The notes under the pieces were generated by a model. It made no database searches. It was given only the letters and a program-made list of their open reading frames with translations, and was not told the origin of the DNA. This document shows, piece by piece, positions 24,816 through 32,374 of a DNA stretch of 64,000 nucleotides (positions are counted from its first letter, which is position 1; every line of letters begins with the position of its first letter). The position numbers were made by a program, and so were the translations under genes. This stretch comes from Aldehydirespirator sp965220645 (GTDB lineage Bacteria > Actinomycetota > Acidimicrobiia > Acidimicrobiales > Aldehydirespiratoraceae), in contig OZ244836.1 in the NCBI GenBank assembly GCA_965220645.1, positions 124,001 through 188,000 on the forward strand, read 5' to 3'.

Positions 24816-26210
24816 TCAGACCACGGGCCAGCGGGGGGTTGCGAACTTGCTCAGGCCGGTGCGCTCGGCTGCGGTTGCGGCCGCCTCGCGGCCGCGGGCC
24901 AGGATGGCGCGGGCGTCAAGGTTGACGAACTCCCCGCCCTCCACGACCACCTTGCCGTCGATCACCACGGTGTGGACCGAGTCGCCGCTGGCGCCGTGGC
25001 CCAGGTTCGACAGCGGGTTGTGCAGCGGCACCCACTCGGGCCGGTCCAGGTCGAACAGCAGGAAGTCGGCCCGCTTGCCCGCCTCCAGCGAGCCGATCTC
25101 GTCGTCCCACAGCACCGAGCGAGCGCCGTCGACGGTGAGATGCTCGAGGATCGTCTCGGCCGGCATCAGCGAGGCATCCTCGAAGATGTCGCGGTACACC
25201 CGGAAGTACTGGGCGATGCGCAGGATGTCAGTGGTGTGCGAGCAGGCGCCGATGTCGGTGCCCACCCCCACGGTCACGCCTCGGTCCAGCAGCTTGAGGT
25301 GGGTGGCCCGCTGCAGCCCGCCCCAGCCGAACACCGCGCTGGCCGTGGGGCACATCGACACCTTCACGTCGCGCTCGGCCAGCAGGTCGCACTCGTCGTC
25401 GGTGAGGAAGTGGCAGTGGACCAGCTGCACGTTGGGACCCAGCACTCCGTTTCGCTCGTAGCGGGCGATGGGGCGCTCGCCGTCGAACACCCGCTGATGG
25501 TGCTCGACGGAGTCGCGGTTGGAGATCATGTGGGACACGATGCCGGTGCCGTGCTCGGCGGCCAGTTCGGCGACGGAGCGGCAGAGGCGGTCCGACACCA
25601 TCCTCTCGGTGCGCAGCGAGAACCAGGGCCGCACCCGGCCGGAGGCCGCGCCCCGGTGCGACGCCACGAAGGCCAGCCCGGACGCGATGGCGTCGTCGGT
25701 GGTGGAGTCGAACGTTCCCGGCATGGCCCGGCCCCCGGCCATGTCGGTGAGAGAGCGGGCCAGCACGGCCCGGCAGCCGATCTCGTCGACAGCCCGGGCC
25801 GAGTTCTCGGGATTCTGCGAGCCGGGGTCGCACACCGTGGTGGTGCCGTGGCGGACCGACTCCAGCAGGGCGCACATCGCGGCCAGGTAGGCCTCCTCAT
25901 CGGTGATGCCGGCCTCCATCGGGTAGCAGCGATCGTGCAGGAACACCTTGAGGGGCACGTCGTCGCCGAGGCCCCGAACGAAGAACGGGGCCAGATGCTG
26001 GTGGTTGTCGATGAAGCCGGGGGTGATCAGACGGCCGCTGGCGTCGACGGTACGGGCCGCGTCGGCATAGCCGGCGGCCTCCACGTCGGCGGTTGAGCCC
26101 ACCGCCTTGATCTCGCCGCCGTCCACCGCCAGCGCGCCGTCGCGCACCATGCGGCGCTCGGGGTCCATGGTGATGAGCCAGTCGGCGTTGCGAACCAGCA
26201 AGTCGATCAT
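24816..26210 (-). CDS. Amidohydrolase/deaminase of the SsnA/TrzN-like group
   Basis: 464 residues from an ATG at 26210. Metal-dependent hydrolase features: ITPGFIDNHQHLAP (HxH metal ligands), a long barrel segment with HGTTTVCDPGSQ, VQLVHCHFLTDDECDLLAE with a third His, and VGVGTDIGACS with the catalytic Asp. The family removes amino or chloro groups from purines, pyrimidines, triazines and similar rings, and includes guanine deaminase. The C-terminal GKRADFLLFDLDRPEW strand is typical. The exact substrate is unclear. It is followed on the same strand by the PanE-like gene after about 140 bases. Confidence 0.9.
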   Translation of the reverse strand: MIDLLVRNADWLITMDPERRMVRDGALAVDGGEIKAVGSTADVEAAGYADAARTVDASGRLITPGFIDNHQHLAPFFVRGLGDDVPLKVFLHDRCYPMEAGITDEEAYLAAMCALLESVRHGTTTVCDPGSQNPENSARAVDEIGCRAVLARSLTDMAGGRAMPGTFDSTTDDAIASGLAFVASHRGAASGRVRPWFSLRTERMVSDRLCRSVAELAAEHGTGIVSHMISNRDSVEHHQRVFDGERPIARYERNGVLGPNVQLVHCHFLTDDECDLLAERDVKVSMCPTASAVFGWGGLQRATHLKLLDRGVTVGVGTDIGACSHTTDILRIAQYFRVYRDIFEDASLMPAETILEHLTVDGARSVLWDDEIGSLEAGKRADFLLFDLDRPEWVPLHNPLSNLGHGASGDSVHTVVIDGKVVVEGGEFVNLDARAILARGREAAATAAERTGLSKFATPRWPVV

Positions 26211-26245
26211 GGCGTCAACCTCCCCAGCTCATCGCCTAACAGCCG

Positions 26246-26290
26246 AACTGGCAGCGTTCTGCACGCATAGCGCTCATATTGCTGCCAATT
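26246..26290. repeat. Imperfect inverted repeat between VOC and amidohydrolase genes
   Basis: Arms AACTGGCAGC (26246-26255) and GCTGCCAATT (26281-26290) pair with one mismatch across 25 bases in a relatively AT-rich spacer. It could be a terminator for the VOC gene or an operator before the amidohydrolase. Confidence 0.4.
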
Positions 26291-26300
26291 CCAGGGAGGG

Positions 26301-26657
26301 TCATGGCGTTAGTGGGTACTTGACCTCGTAGTACCGGTTGGGCTCGTCGGGCCTCCGGCCCCGCACGTGCTCGGCGCCGGCCTGCTCCACCCGGGCAGCA
26401 GCCTCCTCCAAGTCGTCCACCCACATGCCGAAGTGGTACAGACCCGCGAAGGGCGCCGACGAGTCCTCAACGTCGGAGAGGCCGGGAACGGGGTCGTCGC
26501 CGAAGTGCAGCAGGGCGACGTTCATGACGCCGTCGGTCATGTACACGCCGCGACCGGCGTCGCCGGCCTTGGTCATGCCGAACGCCTGCTCGAAGAAGGC
26601 TTGGGCCCTGGCCACGTCGGGCACGGCGATGGCGATGTGTCGAAGCTGGGCAGCCAC
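26301..26657 (-). CDS. VOC-family (glyoxalase-like) protein
   Basis: 118 residues from a GTG. One complete VOC unit with two babbb motifs: MAAQLRHIAIAVPDVARAQAFFEQAFGM with a candidate metal His, GVYMTDGVMNVALLHFGDD, YHFGMWVDDLEEAAARVEQAGAE with a second His, and YEVKYPLTP at the end. The Glu of YEVKYP likely completes the metal site. Family members are glyoxalases, extradiol dioxygenases, epimerases and resistance proteins, and this one cannot be placed further. A GTATAC site lies 12 bases upstream of its start. Confidence 0.87.
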   Translation of the reverse strand: MAAQLRHIAIAVPDVARAQAFFEQAFGMTKAGDAGRGVYMTDGVMNVALLHFGDDPVPGLSDVEDSSAPFAGLYHFGMWVDDLEEAAARVEQAGAEHVRGRRPDEPNRYYEVKYPLTP

Positions 26658-26668
26658 GGCGACTGACT

Positions 26669-26674
26669 GTATAC
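26669..26674. promoter_or_regulatory. GTATAC site upstream of the VOC gene
   Basis: GTATAC in the context CTGTATACAAT, 12 bases from the GTG start at 26657. Member of the nine-copy intergenic set. Confidence 0.45.
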
Positions 26675-26803
26675 AATCGCCGCGGGTGAGGCCGCATCAG
26701 CCACTCCAGCGAGGACATGGGTGGCAATATCGTCCAGACGGTGCTGATGCGCAGCCAGCAACTGTGCGAACCGACCGAGAAATGCGGGCGGGGCAGCCGA
26801 TAG

Positions 26804-26831
26804 TTGTCTCCAGTCAGACGTCTGATATAAT
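26804..26831 (+). promoter_or_regulatory. Promoter with embedded palindrome before the retropepsin-like gene
   Basis: A -35-like TTGTCT (26804-26809) and a consensus -10 TATAAT (26826-26831) are separated by 16 bases. The spacer contains the perfect 12-base palindrome TCAGACGTCTGA (26814-26825), ending exactly at the -10. This is a classic repressor placement. The base composition is noticeably more AT-rich than its surroundings. Confidence 0.6.
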
Positions 26832-26893
26832 GAAATACAATGACAACTTCCAGAGGACGGCTCAAACTGCCATTCCCAGGCTGGGAGGGACCA

Positions 26894-27250
26894 GTGGGCG
26901 TATTCAACTGGCCGATCCAACTCCAGAGTCTGGACGGTGAGCGGTCCCTGCAACTGGACGCGATGGTGGACACCGGCAGCAGTTACACCATCGTGCCGGC
27001 CAGCCGGTTGCGGAATCTGGGAGTCGTGCCCACTGAGAAGATCGGTCTGGTACTGGCTGACGGGCGGCGCGTCATCTACGACATCGGGGAGGCTCGGGCC
27101 ACGATCAACGGGCGAAGCATCCCCACCATCGTGGTCTTCGGCGAGGATGGCGCCGATCCCCTGATCGGGGCCTACACGCTCGAAGGACTCCGCCTGGCCG
27201 TCGACCCCTGGAAGCTCACGCTGGTCCCCTTGCCCTACGCTTGGGCGTAG
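26894..27250 (+). CDS. Retropepsin-like aspartic protease-fold protein
   Basis: 118 residues from a GTG at 26894 with GGGAGGGA just upstream. An alternative ATG at 26840 adds 18 residues and would fit a near-leaderless transcript from the TATAAT at 26826. The catalytic motif VDTGSSYT is intact, and the flanking pattern (LVLADGRRVIYDIGEARATINGRSIPTIVVFGEDG, ending in LIGAYTLEGLRLAVDP) matches the bacterial single-domain retropepsin-like family, which works as homodimers. Substrates of these bacterial proteins are largely unknown. The stop is followed closely by the gamma-glutamyltransferase gene. Confidence 0.85.
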   Translation: MGVFNWPIQLQSLDGERSLQLDAMVDTGSSYTIVPASRLRNLGVVPTEKIGLVLADGRRVIYDIGEARATINGRSIPTIVVFGEDGADPLIGAYTLEGLRLAVDPWKLTLVPLPYAWA

Positions 27251-27312
27251 GCGCCGCCAACCACTGGACGGCCACGGTGTCCTCAAGCTCGGCTCGAGAC
27301 TCCCAGGAAGCG

Positions 27313-28848
27313 ATGTCGCGCGCCCAATCCCCGGCCGCCTCCCGAGCCGCGGTGTCGGCCGGCCATCCCCAAGCCACCAAGGCCGCGGCAGCGCTTCTTC
27401 GTCGAGGCGGCTCAGCCGCGGACGCGGCTATCGCGGCCGACGCGGTGATGGGTGTGGTGGAGCCGACGGCAACGGGCCTAGGCGGCGATCTCATGGCAGC
27501 CGTCGCGACCGGTACCGATGTTTCTGTGCTCAACGGCAGCGGCCGCTCCGGACGGAGTACCGACCCGGAGTCGGTGCCCGACAACAGCCACGGGTTCGTG
27601 CCCTCGGTCGGGGGATGGGCGGTGACGGTCCCGGGCGCGGTGGCGGGATGGTGGGACTTGCACCAGCGTTTCGGCCGGGTCGAATGGGCGGCCCTGTTCG
27701 AACCGGCCATCGCAGCAGCCGCCGACGGAGCCGCCGTGGGCAGAACCGGCAGCCGGTTGTGGGAGGGTGCTCGGAGCCGCCTCGACGCCGCGGGTGAGGA
27801 GCTCTACTTCCCGGCCGGCGCAGCTCCGGGGCCGGGCGACCGCTGGCGCAACCCAGCCCTCGCCGTGACCCTGGAGCGGATCGCGTCCGACGGCGCGGAG
27901 GCGCTGTACCGGGGCCCGCTGGCCCGGGCCATCGCAGATGCGACTCTGGCTGCGGGCGGAAACGTGCACATCGACGACCTCGCCGACCACCGCAGCCACT
28001 GGGTCCAGCCGCTGCGAGCACACCTGGGACAGTACGAGTTGATCACCGTGCCCCCGCCCTGCCAGGGCGTGGTCGTGGTCCTGGCGACCGAGTCGGTGCA
28101 TCAGCAAGGTCTGCTTGGCGCGGTCACCGGCGATGCCGCTGCCGCGGCGGCTGCAGCCATGGCCGAGGCTCTCGACCGGGCCTTCGCGGTGGCCCTCGAA
28201 TGCCTGGCAGACCCAGCCGAGTCAGAAGTCCCAACCTACGACGACATGCGAGCCCGGTTGGCCGGCGCGCCTCAACATGGCCCCATGCCCCTCGGGCCGG
28301 GAACCGTGTTCACGGTGGTGTTCACCCCAGAGCAGGCCGTCGTGCTGACTTCCAGCGTGTGCGACCGGTTCGGCTCAGGCGTGACCGTGCCCGAAGGCGG
28401 ATTCGTACTGCAGAGCCGGGGCCGGGGCTTCTCCACCGATCCGAGCCACCCGAACGCGGTGGCACCCGGGAAGCGCCCCTACCACACCATCGTGCCCACG
28501 CTGGTGCTGGAAGCCGGGCAGCCGATGCTGGGCATGGGAGTGGTGGGCGGCGTCATGCAGCCCCAGGGGCAACTGCAGATCCTGCACCGGGTGCTCGGCG
28601 GAGCGGACCTCTCATCGGCCGTGGACGCGGGCCGGTTCCGCCTGATCGGCGACGGGCGGGTCACGACCGAGGCGAGCCTGGAGCCGGCCTGGCGGGACGC
28701 CATCGAAGCCTCGGGCTACGAACTGGTGGATGCAGCCGACGTGATCGGAGGTTTCGGCGGCGCCCAGGCAGTCCTGAGGACCACCGACACTCTCACCTCG
28801 GCCAGCGACCCGCGCCGCGACGGCACCTCGACCGTGACCCTGCTGTGA
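27313..28848 (+). CDS. Gamma-glutamyltransferase-family protein
   Basis: About 511 residues from the ATG at 27313 (AGGAAG just upstream); a TTG at 27241 is a less likely start because it overlaps the previous stop. Typical GGT segments: SAGHPQATKAAAALLRRGGSAADAAIAADAVMGVVEP, and GPGTVFTVVFTPEQAVVLTSSV, where the Thr following Gly is the expected autoprocessing nucleophile of the small subunit, although the normal TTH triplet reads TVF. C-terminal MGVVGGVMQPQGQLQI is the late glycine motif. GGTs cleave or transfer gamma-glutamyl groups, and many actinobacterial relatives act on glutathione-like or cephalosporin amides. No clear export signal. It converges on the MazF gene with two bases between the stops. 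Confidence 0.85.
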   Translation: MSRAQSPAASRAAVSAGHPQATKAAAALLRRGGSAADAAIAADAVMGVVEPTATGLGGDLMAAVATGTDVSVLNGSGRSGRSTDPESVPDNSHGFVPSVGGWAVTVPGAVAGWWDLHQRFGRVEWAALFEPAIAAAADGAAVGRTGSRLWEGARSRLDAAGEELYFPAGAAPGPGDRWRNPALAVTLERIASDGAEALYRGPLARAIADATLAAGGNVHIDDLADHRSHWVQPLRAHLGQYELITVPPPCQGVVVVLATESVHQQGLLGAVTGDAAAAAAAAMAEALDRAFAVALECLADPAESEVPTYDDMRARLAGAPQHGPMPLGPGTVFTVVFTPEQAVVLTSSVCDRFGSGVTVPEGGFVLQSRGRGFSTDPSHPNAVAPGKRPYHTIVPTLVLEAGQPMLGMGVVGGVMQPQGQLQILHRVLGGADLSSAVDAGRFRLIGDGRVTTEASLEPAWRDAIEASGYELVDAADVIGGFGGAQAVLRTTDTLTSASDPRRDGTSTVTLL

Positions 28849-28850
28849 TG

Positions 28851-29162
28851 TCAGCAGTCGGCCATCGCGTCCAGCGCAGCGCAGATCTCCGAGCGGCGAT
28901 GCGATATCGAGCCGACACGCTCCGTCAGGTGCGCCTTGAGCACGACCCGCAGGTTGTCGAAGGAGGCGACGCACCGATGGGCCAGACCGTCATCGACGTC
29001 CAGCGAGACCTCACTGGCGATCCCCCGGACCGTTCGGGTTATCGGAGCAACCACGATCCTGTTCAAGACAGGGATCGCCTCGTCGCGGGTGACCACCAGC
29101 ACGGGGCGGCGCCCCGCTTCACTCTCAGCCCACCAGATGTCGCCCTGAGCCATCGTCACCAT
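28851..29162 (-). CDS. MazF/PemK-family endoribonuclease toxin
   Basis: 103 residues from the ATG at 29162, overlapping the antitoxin stop. The MazF barrel pattern is clear: GDIWWAESEAGRRPVLVVTRDEAIPVLNRIVVAPITRTVRG, then CVASFDNLRVVLKAHLTERVG, which holds the conserved Asn and the strand before the last helix. MazF toxins cleave mRNA at short motifs. It is encoded directly after a ribbon-helix-helix antitoxin and would be co-translated with it. It is the second toxin-antitoxin module in the window. Confidence 0.88.
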   Translation of the reverse strand: MVTMAQGDIWWAESEAGRRPVLVVTRDEAIPVLNRIVVAPITRTVRGIASEVSLDVDDGLAHRCVASFDNLRVVLKAHLTERVGSISHRRSEICAALDAMADC

Positions 29163-29413
29163 TGCTCCCAAGGCTCCTCAGCGATCATGGACCGGGTGCC
29201 CTCATCGGCCCATCGCAGCTCTTCAGGGGTCTCGGGAACTCGGCGGTAGCCATCCGCGATGGCCTCCCCGATGAGCCGGCGCCGGCGCCGCTCGATCATC
29301 GCTTCCAACGCGAGCCTCACGGCATCCGAACGCGACTCCGCCTCACCGCTGTCGACAATCTCGTCCAGCTGGGCGACGAGTTCATCGTCCACCCTCGTAA
29401 CTAACTGCGCCAT
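29156..29413 (-). CDS. Ribbon-helix-helix antitoxin (MazE-like partner)
   Basis: 85 residues. N-terminal MAQLVTRVDDELVAQLDEIVDSGEAESRSDAVRLALEAMI is a ribbon-helix-helix DNA-binding unit of the CopG/ParD type. The acidic, tryptophan-containing tail (ELRWADEGTRSMIAEEPWEQW) resembles MazF-binding antitoxin tails. The stop overlaps the toxin start. A short A/T-rich stretch with ATGCATTAAGCAT upstream (29412-29430) may hold the promoter and operator. Confidence 0.85.
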   Translation of the reverse strand: MAQLVTRVDDELVAQLDEIVDSGEAESRSDAVRLALEAMIERRRRRLIGEAIADGYRRVPETPEELRWADEGTRSMIAEEPWEQW

Positions 29414-29448
29414 GCATTAAGCATAGCGCAACGCAATGCAGCAGGACG

Positions 29449-30144
29449 CTATCTCGGGAGGTTGTTGAGCCAGTCGATGACGTGGTCGAGGGGGGCCACG
29501 TCCGCGTACTTCATGTGCAGATCGAGCAGGTTGACCTTGTGAGAGATCTGGCTGCGATCAGCCACGCACTCGAAGGGGATCACCACATCGAAGTTGTGCT
29601 GGAAGGCGTCCACCGCGGTGGCACGCACGCAGCCGCTGGTGGTCAGGCCGGTAATCACCACGGTGTCGACCTTGTCGTAGACCAGCAGCGCCGACAGCTC
29701 GGTGCCGAAGAATCCGCTCGGTTTGTGGTGCTTGCAGACCACCATCTCGCCCGGCTCAGGCTTGAGCTCGTCCACGATCACGTCGCCGGGAGGCAGTGAT
29801 GGATCGGGAAGCCGGCGGCCGACCGTCTTCCAGCGACCCTTCTGGCCCGGAGCGGGGGTGTGAGCTGGGTCCTCGTACATCTTGGTGAAGTACACGGGAT
29901 GGCCGAGGCCGCGGAACTCGGCTAGCAGCCGCTCGCTGGCGGCCACCGCGGGCCAGCCGGTGTCGGAACAGCCCGTGGGCCAGCGGCCGTCCACGAAGGC
30001 CAGCGTCATGTCTACCAGGATGAGAGCCGGGGCCGTCCCGGCGCTGATGGCACGCGGCTCGGTCCCTGCGATCGTGCCCCCGTAGCCGGCCGCCTGGTAT
30101 CGGGCCAAGTCATCGGGAGGTATGGCGCCTTCCCAGGGATACAT
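29449..30144 (-). CDS. Isochorismatase-family cysteine hydrolase
   Basis: 231 residues from an ATG with TGAGG upstream. The catalytic triad is visible: Asp in LILVDMTLAF, Lys in VVCKHHKPSGFFGT and Cys in GLTTSGCVRATAVDA, matching N-carbamoylsarcosine amidase and related amide hydrolases. An N-terminal extension of about 40 residues precedes the first core strand, as in carbamoylsarcosine amidase. Substrate is probably an amide of a small acid or N-carbamoyl compound. The gene lies just after a strong hairpin on the same strand. Confidence 0.88.
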   Translation of the reverse strand: MYPWEGAIPPDDLARYQAAGYGGTIAGTEPRAISAGTAPALILVDMTLAFVDGRWPTGCSDTGWPAVAASERLLAEFRGLGHPVYFTKMYEDPAHTPAPGQKGRWKTVGRRLPDPSLPPGDVIVDELKPEPGEMVVCKHHKPSGFFGTELSALLVYDKVDTVVITGLTTSGCVRATAVDAFQHNFDVVIPFECVADRSQISHKVNLLDLHMKYADVAPLDHVIDWLNNLPR

Positions 30145-30192
30145 GGCCTCAGGAACCCTCTCTCAATCGGATGCAGGCCCCAACTAAGCCCA

Positions 30193-30233
30193 CGAGGGAG
30201 CACGACCGGTCCTCATCGGGTCGTGCTCCCTCG
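30193..30233. terminator. Strong 15-bp hairpin after the alanine-rich SBP gene
   Basis: Perfect arms CGAGGGAGCACGACC (30193-30207) and GGTCGTGCTCCCTCG (30219-30233) with an 11-base loop. It lies between the stop of the SBP gene at 30265 and the start of the isochorismatase gene at 30144, both on the minus strand. There is no T-run, so it may be a terminator of the hairpin-only type or an mRNA stabiliser. Confidence 0.65.
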
Positions 30234-30264
30234 CAGGTGGAGGGGAACCGTTAGTCCTTGGAGG

Positions 30265-32124
30265 TCAGCTCAGCGTCATGTCCTCCACGCGAGCCGTGTC
30301 GTCGTAGCGCGGGATCCAGCTGAGGTTGTCCACGCCGCCGTTCACGCTGAGATAGGTCAGCAGCGGAAGGATGCCGACGTTGTCGCAGTTGTAGGCCATG
30401 ATCTCCTGGTACATCTGCTCGCGGGCGACGGGATCGAGCTCGCTGGCAGCCGCGTCCAGCATGCCGACGAGAGTGTCGTCGAGGAACGAGGACACGACGG
30501 TGTCGCCGATGTAGGAGCCCAGCCGCGCCCCGTCCTGCAGCTCGTTGGAAGAGGACGACAGGAAGATGTCGCCGCCTACCTCGCCGGGCCTCAGGAGGAA
30601 CTCGTCACCGAGCCACACGCCAAAGCTCAGCACCTGGAGATCGATGTTCAGGCCAGCGGCCCCCATGTCGGCCGCGAGGGCCTCGCCGAGCTCCTCGAAC
30701 TTGGTCCAGCGCGGGACGCCGACCAGGAACGTGATCGGCTCATCCTGATAGCCGGAGTCGGCGACGATCTGCTGGGCAAGCGCCGGGTCGTAGGGCCGGT
30801 CGGTGATGTTGGGATTGTGGCCGAACACGCCCGATCCGAAGATATGGCAGTTGGCTCGGCTGGCCTGGCCCTGGTAGATGAACTCGATGTAGTCGTCGGC
30901 GTTGACGGCGTGGGCGATGGCCACCCGCAGCTCGGGATAGTCGCCCAGCGGACCCTCGTAGTTCTTTATCCGCAGGTACGGGTACTCGATGCCCTCGTCG
31001 CGCACGAACAACTTGGGCATCTGACCGGCAGAGTCGGCCGAGACGTCCACCGCCAGGTGCACCTCGCCGGCCTGCACGGCCGCCACCCGGGACTGCTCAT
31101 CGGGCAGGAAGACGAACTCGACTTCGTCGATCTGCGGCTCCGGGCCCCAATAGTCGGTGTTGCGGGTGAGGGTGAGCGACGTGCCCGGCACGTACTCGAC
31201 CAACTGGTAGGGACCGGTGCCCACCGCCTGGTCCGCAAGGCCGCCGGCGGCCGCCCCGGGCTCGACCATCTGAACCATGTAGAGCCGGGCCGGCAGCACC
31301 GGGTCGGGTCCGTTGGTGTTGATGCGGATGGTGTAGTCGTCCACAACATCCACACCCGAGATCTTGTCCACCTGGGACCTCAGGTCCGAGTTCACCTCGT
31401 CGTCGCTGATGATCCGCTCGATGGAGTACTTGGCCGTGGCGGCGTTGAAGGGAGCGCCGTTGTGGAACGTGATGCCCCGGCGCAGCTTCAACTCCCAGGT
31501 GGTGTCGTCGACCAGCCTCGGCAGCGACGCGGCTAGCCTCGGCACGAAGATGGAGGGATTAACGAGGTCGCGCTCAATGAGCCTCTCGTAGACGTTCTCC
31601 ATGGTACGGCGCATGTGGCCGTCCTGGAAGTGAGGATCAAGCTTCTCCGGGCTGTCGGGGATGGCGATGGTGATGGACGCGGGCGCCTGGGCAGCCATCT
31701 CGGCGGCAGCAGCAGCCTCAGTGGCGGCGTCCGCCGCAGCAGCAGCCTCAGCGGCCTCAGCAGCAGCCGCATCGGCCTCAGCCATAGCAGCGGCCTCAGC
31801 CTCCTGCGCAGCCTGCAACTCAGCCTCAAGGTCGGCGACGACCGCTGGGTCTATGGCTCCCTCGGCCTCAGCCATCGCAGCCGCTAGGGCTGCTTCAGCA
31901 TCCGCAGCCGCGGCAGCGGCAGCCTCAGCCTCACCGGCAGCGGCGTCGGCCTCAGCCTGCGCAGCGGCCGCCGCGGCCTCAGCCTCAGCGATCGCAGCAG
32001 CATCTGCCGCGCTGGTGTCCGGGGCCGGAGCCGGTTCGTCATCGTCGCCGCACGCGGCGGCGACAAGGGTAAAGACGAACAGAGCGGCCATGAGCCGCTG
32101 CATGAACGTGAATTTTTTCAACAT
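30265..32124 (-). CDS. ABC substrate-binding lipoprotein (SBP_bac_5) with long Ala/Glu linker
   Basis: 619 residues. A lipoprotein signal at the N-terminus ends in LVAAACG (Cys about 25). From about 38 to 148 the sequence is almost only Ala with Glu, Asp, Gln and Met, without Pro or Gly for long runs, and is predicted to be helical or coiled-coil. From about 150 (SITIAIPDSPEKLDPH) the classical peptide/nickel-binding fold starts, with NVYERLIERD, ARSLPRL-like segments and RRGITFHNGAPFNAATAKYSIER. It probably delivers a peptide-like ligand to a DppBCDF-type importer. The only such importer here, at 15089-18955, lacks its own SBP. Two GTATAC sites lie upstream. Confidence 0.9.
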   Translation of the reverse strand: MLKKFTFMQRLMAALFVFTLVAAACGDDDEPAPAPDTSAADAAAIAEAEAAAAAAQAEADAAAGEAEAAAAAAADAEAALAAAMAEAEGAIDPAVVADLEAELQAAQEAEAAAMAEADAAAAEAAEAAAAADAATEAAAAAEMAAQAPASITIAIPDSPEKLDPHFQDGHMRRTMENVYERLIERDLVNPSIFVPRLAASLPRLVDDTTWELKLRRGITFHNGAPFNAATAKYSIERIISDDEVNSDLRSQVDKISGVDVVDDYTIRINTNGPDPVLPARLYMVQMVEPGAAAGGLADQAVGTGPYQLVEYVPGTSLTLTRNTDYWGPEPQIDEVEFVFLPDEQSRVAAVQAGEVHLAVDVSADSAGQMPKLFVRDEGIEYPYLRIKNYEGPLGDYPELRVAIAHAVNADDYIEFIYQGQASRANCHIFGSGVFGHNPNITDRPYDPALAQQIVADSGYQDEPITFLVGVPRWTKFEELGEALAADMGAAGLNIDLQVLSFGVWLGDEFLLRPGEVGGDIFLSSSSNELQDGARLGSYIGDTVVSSFLDDTLVGMLDAAASELDPVAREQMYQEIMAYNCDNVGILPLLTYLSVNGGVDNLSWIPRYDDTARVEDMTLS

Positions 32125-32200
32125 CTGGAGCTAACCCCCCAAGTGGATCCGTGGTTGAGGACGGCTGCGAACATACGATTCCACAGCCGGACCGCTCACG

Positions 32201-32238
32201 GTATACCGTTACAGACAACCCTGCAAATTGTTGTATAC
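32201..32238. promoter_or_regulatory. Pair of GTATAC sites upstream of the SBP gene
   Basis: GTATAC at 32201-32206 (CGGTATACCG, palindromic over ten bases) and at 32233-32238 (TTGTATACAG), 26 bases apart, 77-114 bases upstream of the ATG at 32124. Confidence 0.5.
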
Positions 32239-32270
32239 AGCTACGAGGGCAGGTTTGGAACCGGCGTGAT

Positions 32271-32318
32271 TCCCGCTCCTGTTCGCGGCGCTCACGGGCC
32301 GCTCGGGCCACGGCCTTG
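32271..32318 (-). repeat. Dispersed repeat block A, copy 3
   Basis: 48 bases matching the other block A copies, with AACAGGAGCGGG in place of AACAAGAGCGGG. It lies downstream of the stop of the MFS gene at 32375 on the minus strand, after a block B copy. Confidence 0.75.
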
Positions 32319-32349
32319 TTAATAGGCGCCCCGCCGGAGCACCTACGGA

Positions 32350-32372
32350 TTGCCGCCTACCCGCTCGGCCTC
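32350..32372 (-). repeat. Dispersed repeat block B, copy 3
   Basis: Nearly identical to 4783-4804. It starts within five bases of the TGA stop of the MFS gene at 32375 and precedes block A copy 3 by about 30 bases. Confidence 0.6.
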
Positions 32373-32374
32373 TG

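Noticed and set aside
26675..26800. A small gene on the minus strand (frame containing AAHQHRLDDIATHVLAG)
   Set aside because: No start with a ribosome-binding site and no family; the region carries the VOC promoter and GTATAC site. It could be a remnant, but I cannot support it.
31610..32130. Serine- or alanine-rich plus-strand ORFs opposite the SBP linker
   Set aside because: They are the antisense reading of GCC/GCA-rich codons in the Ala/Glu linker.
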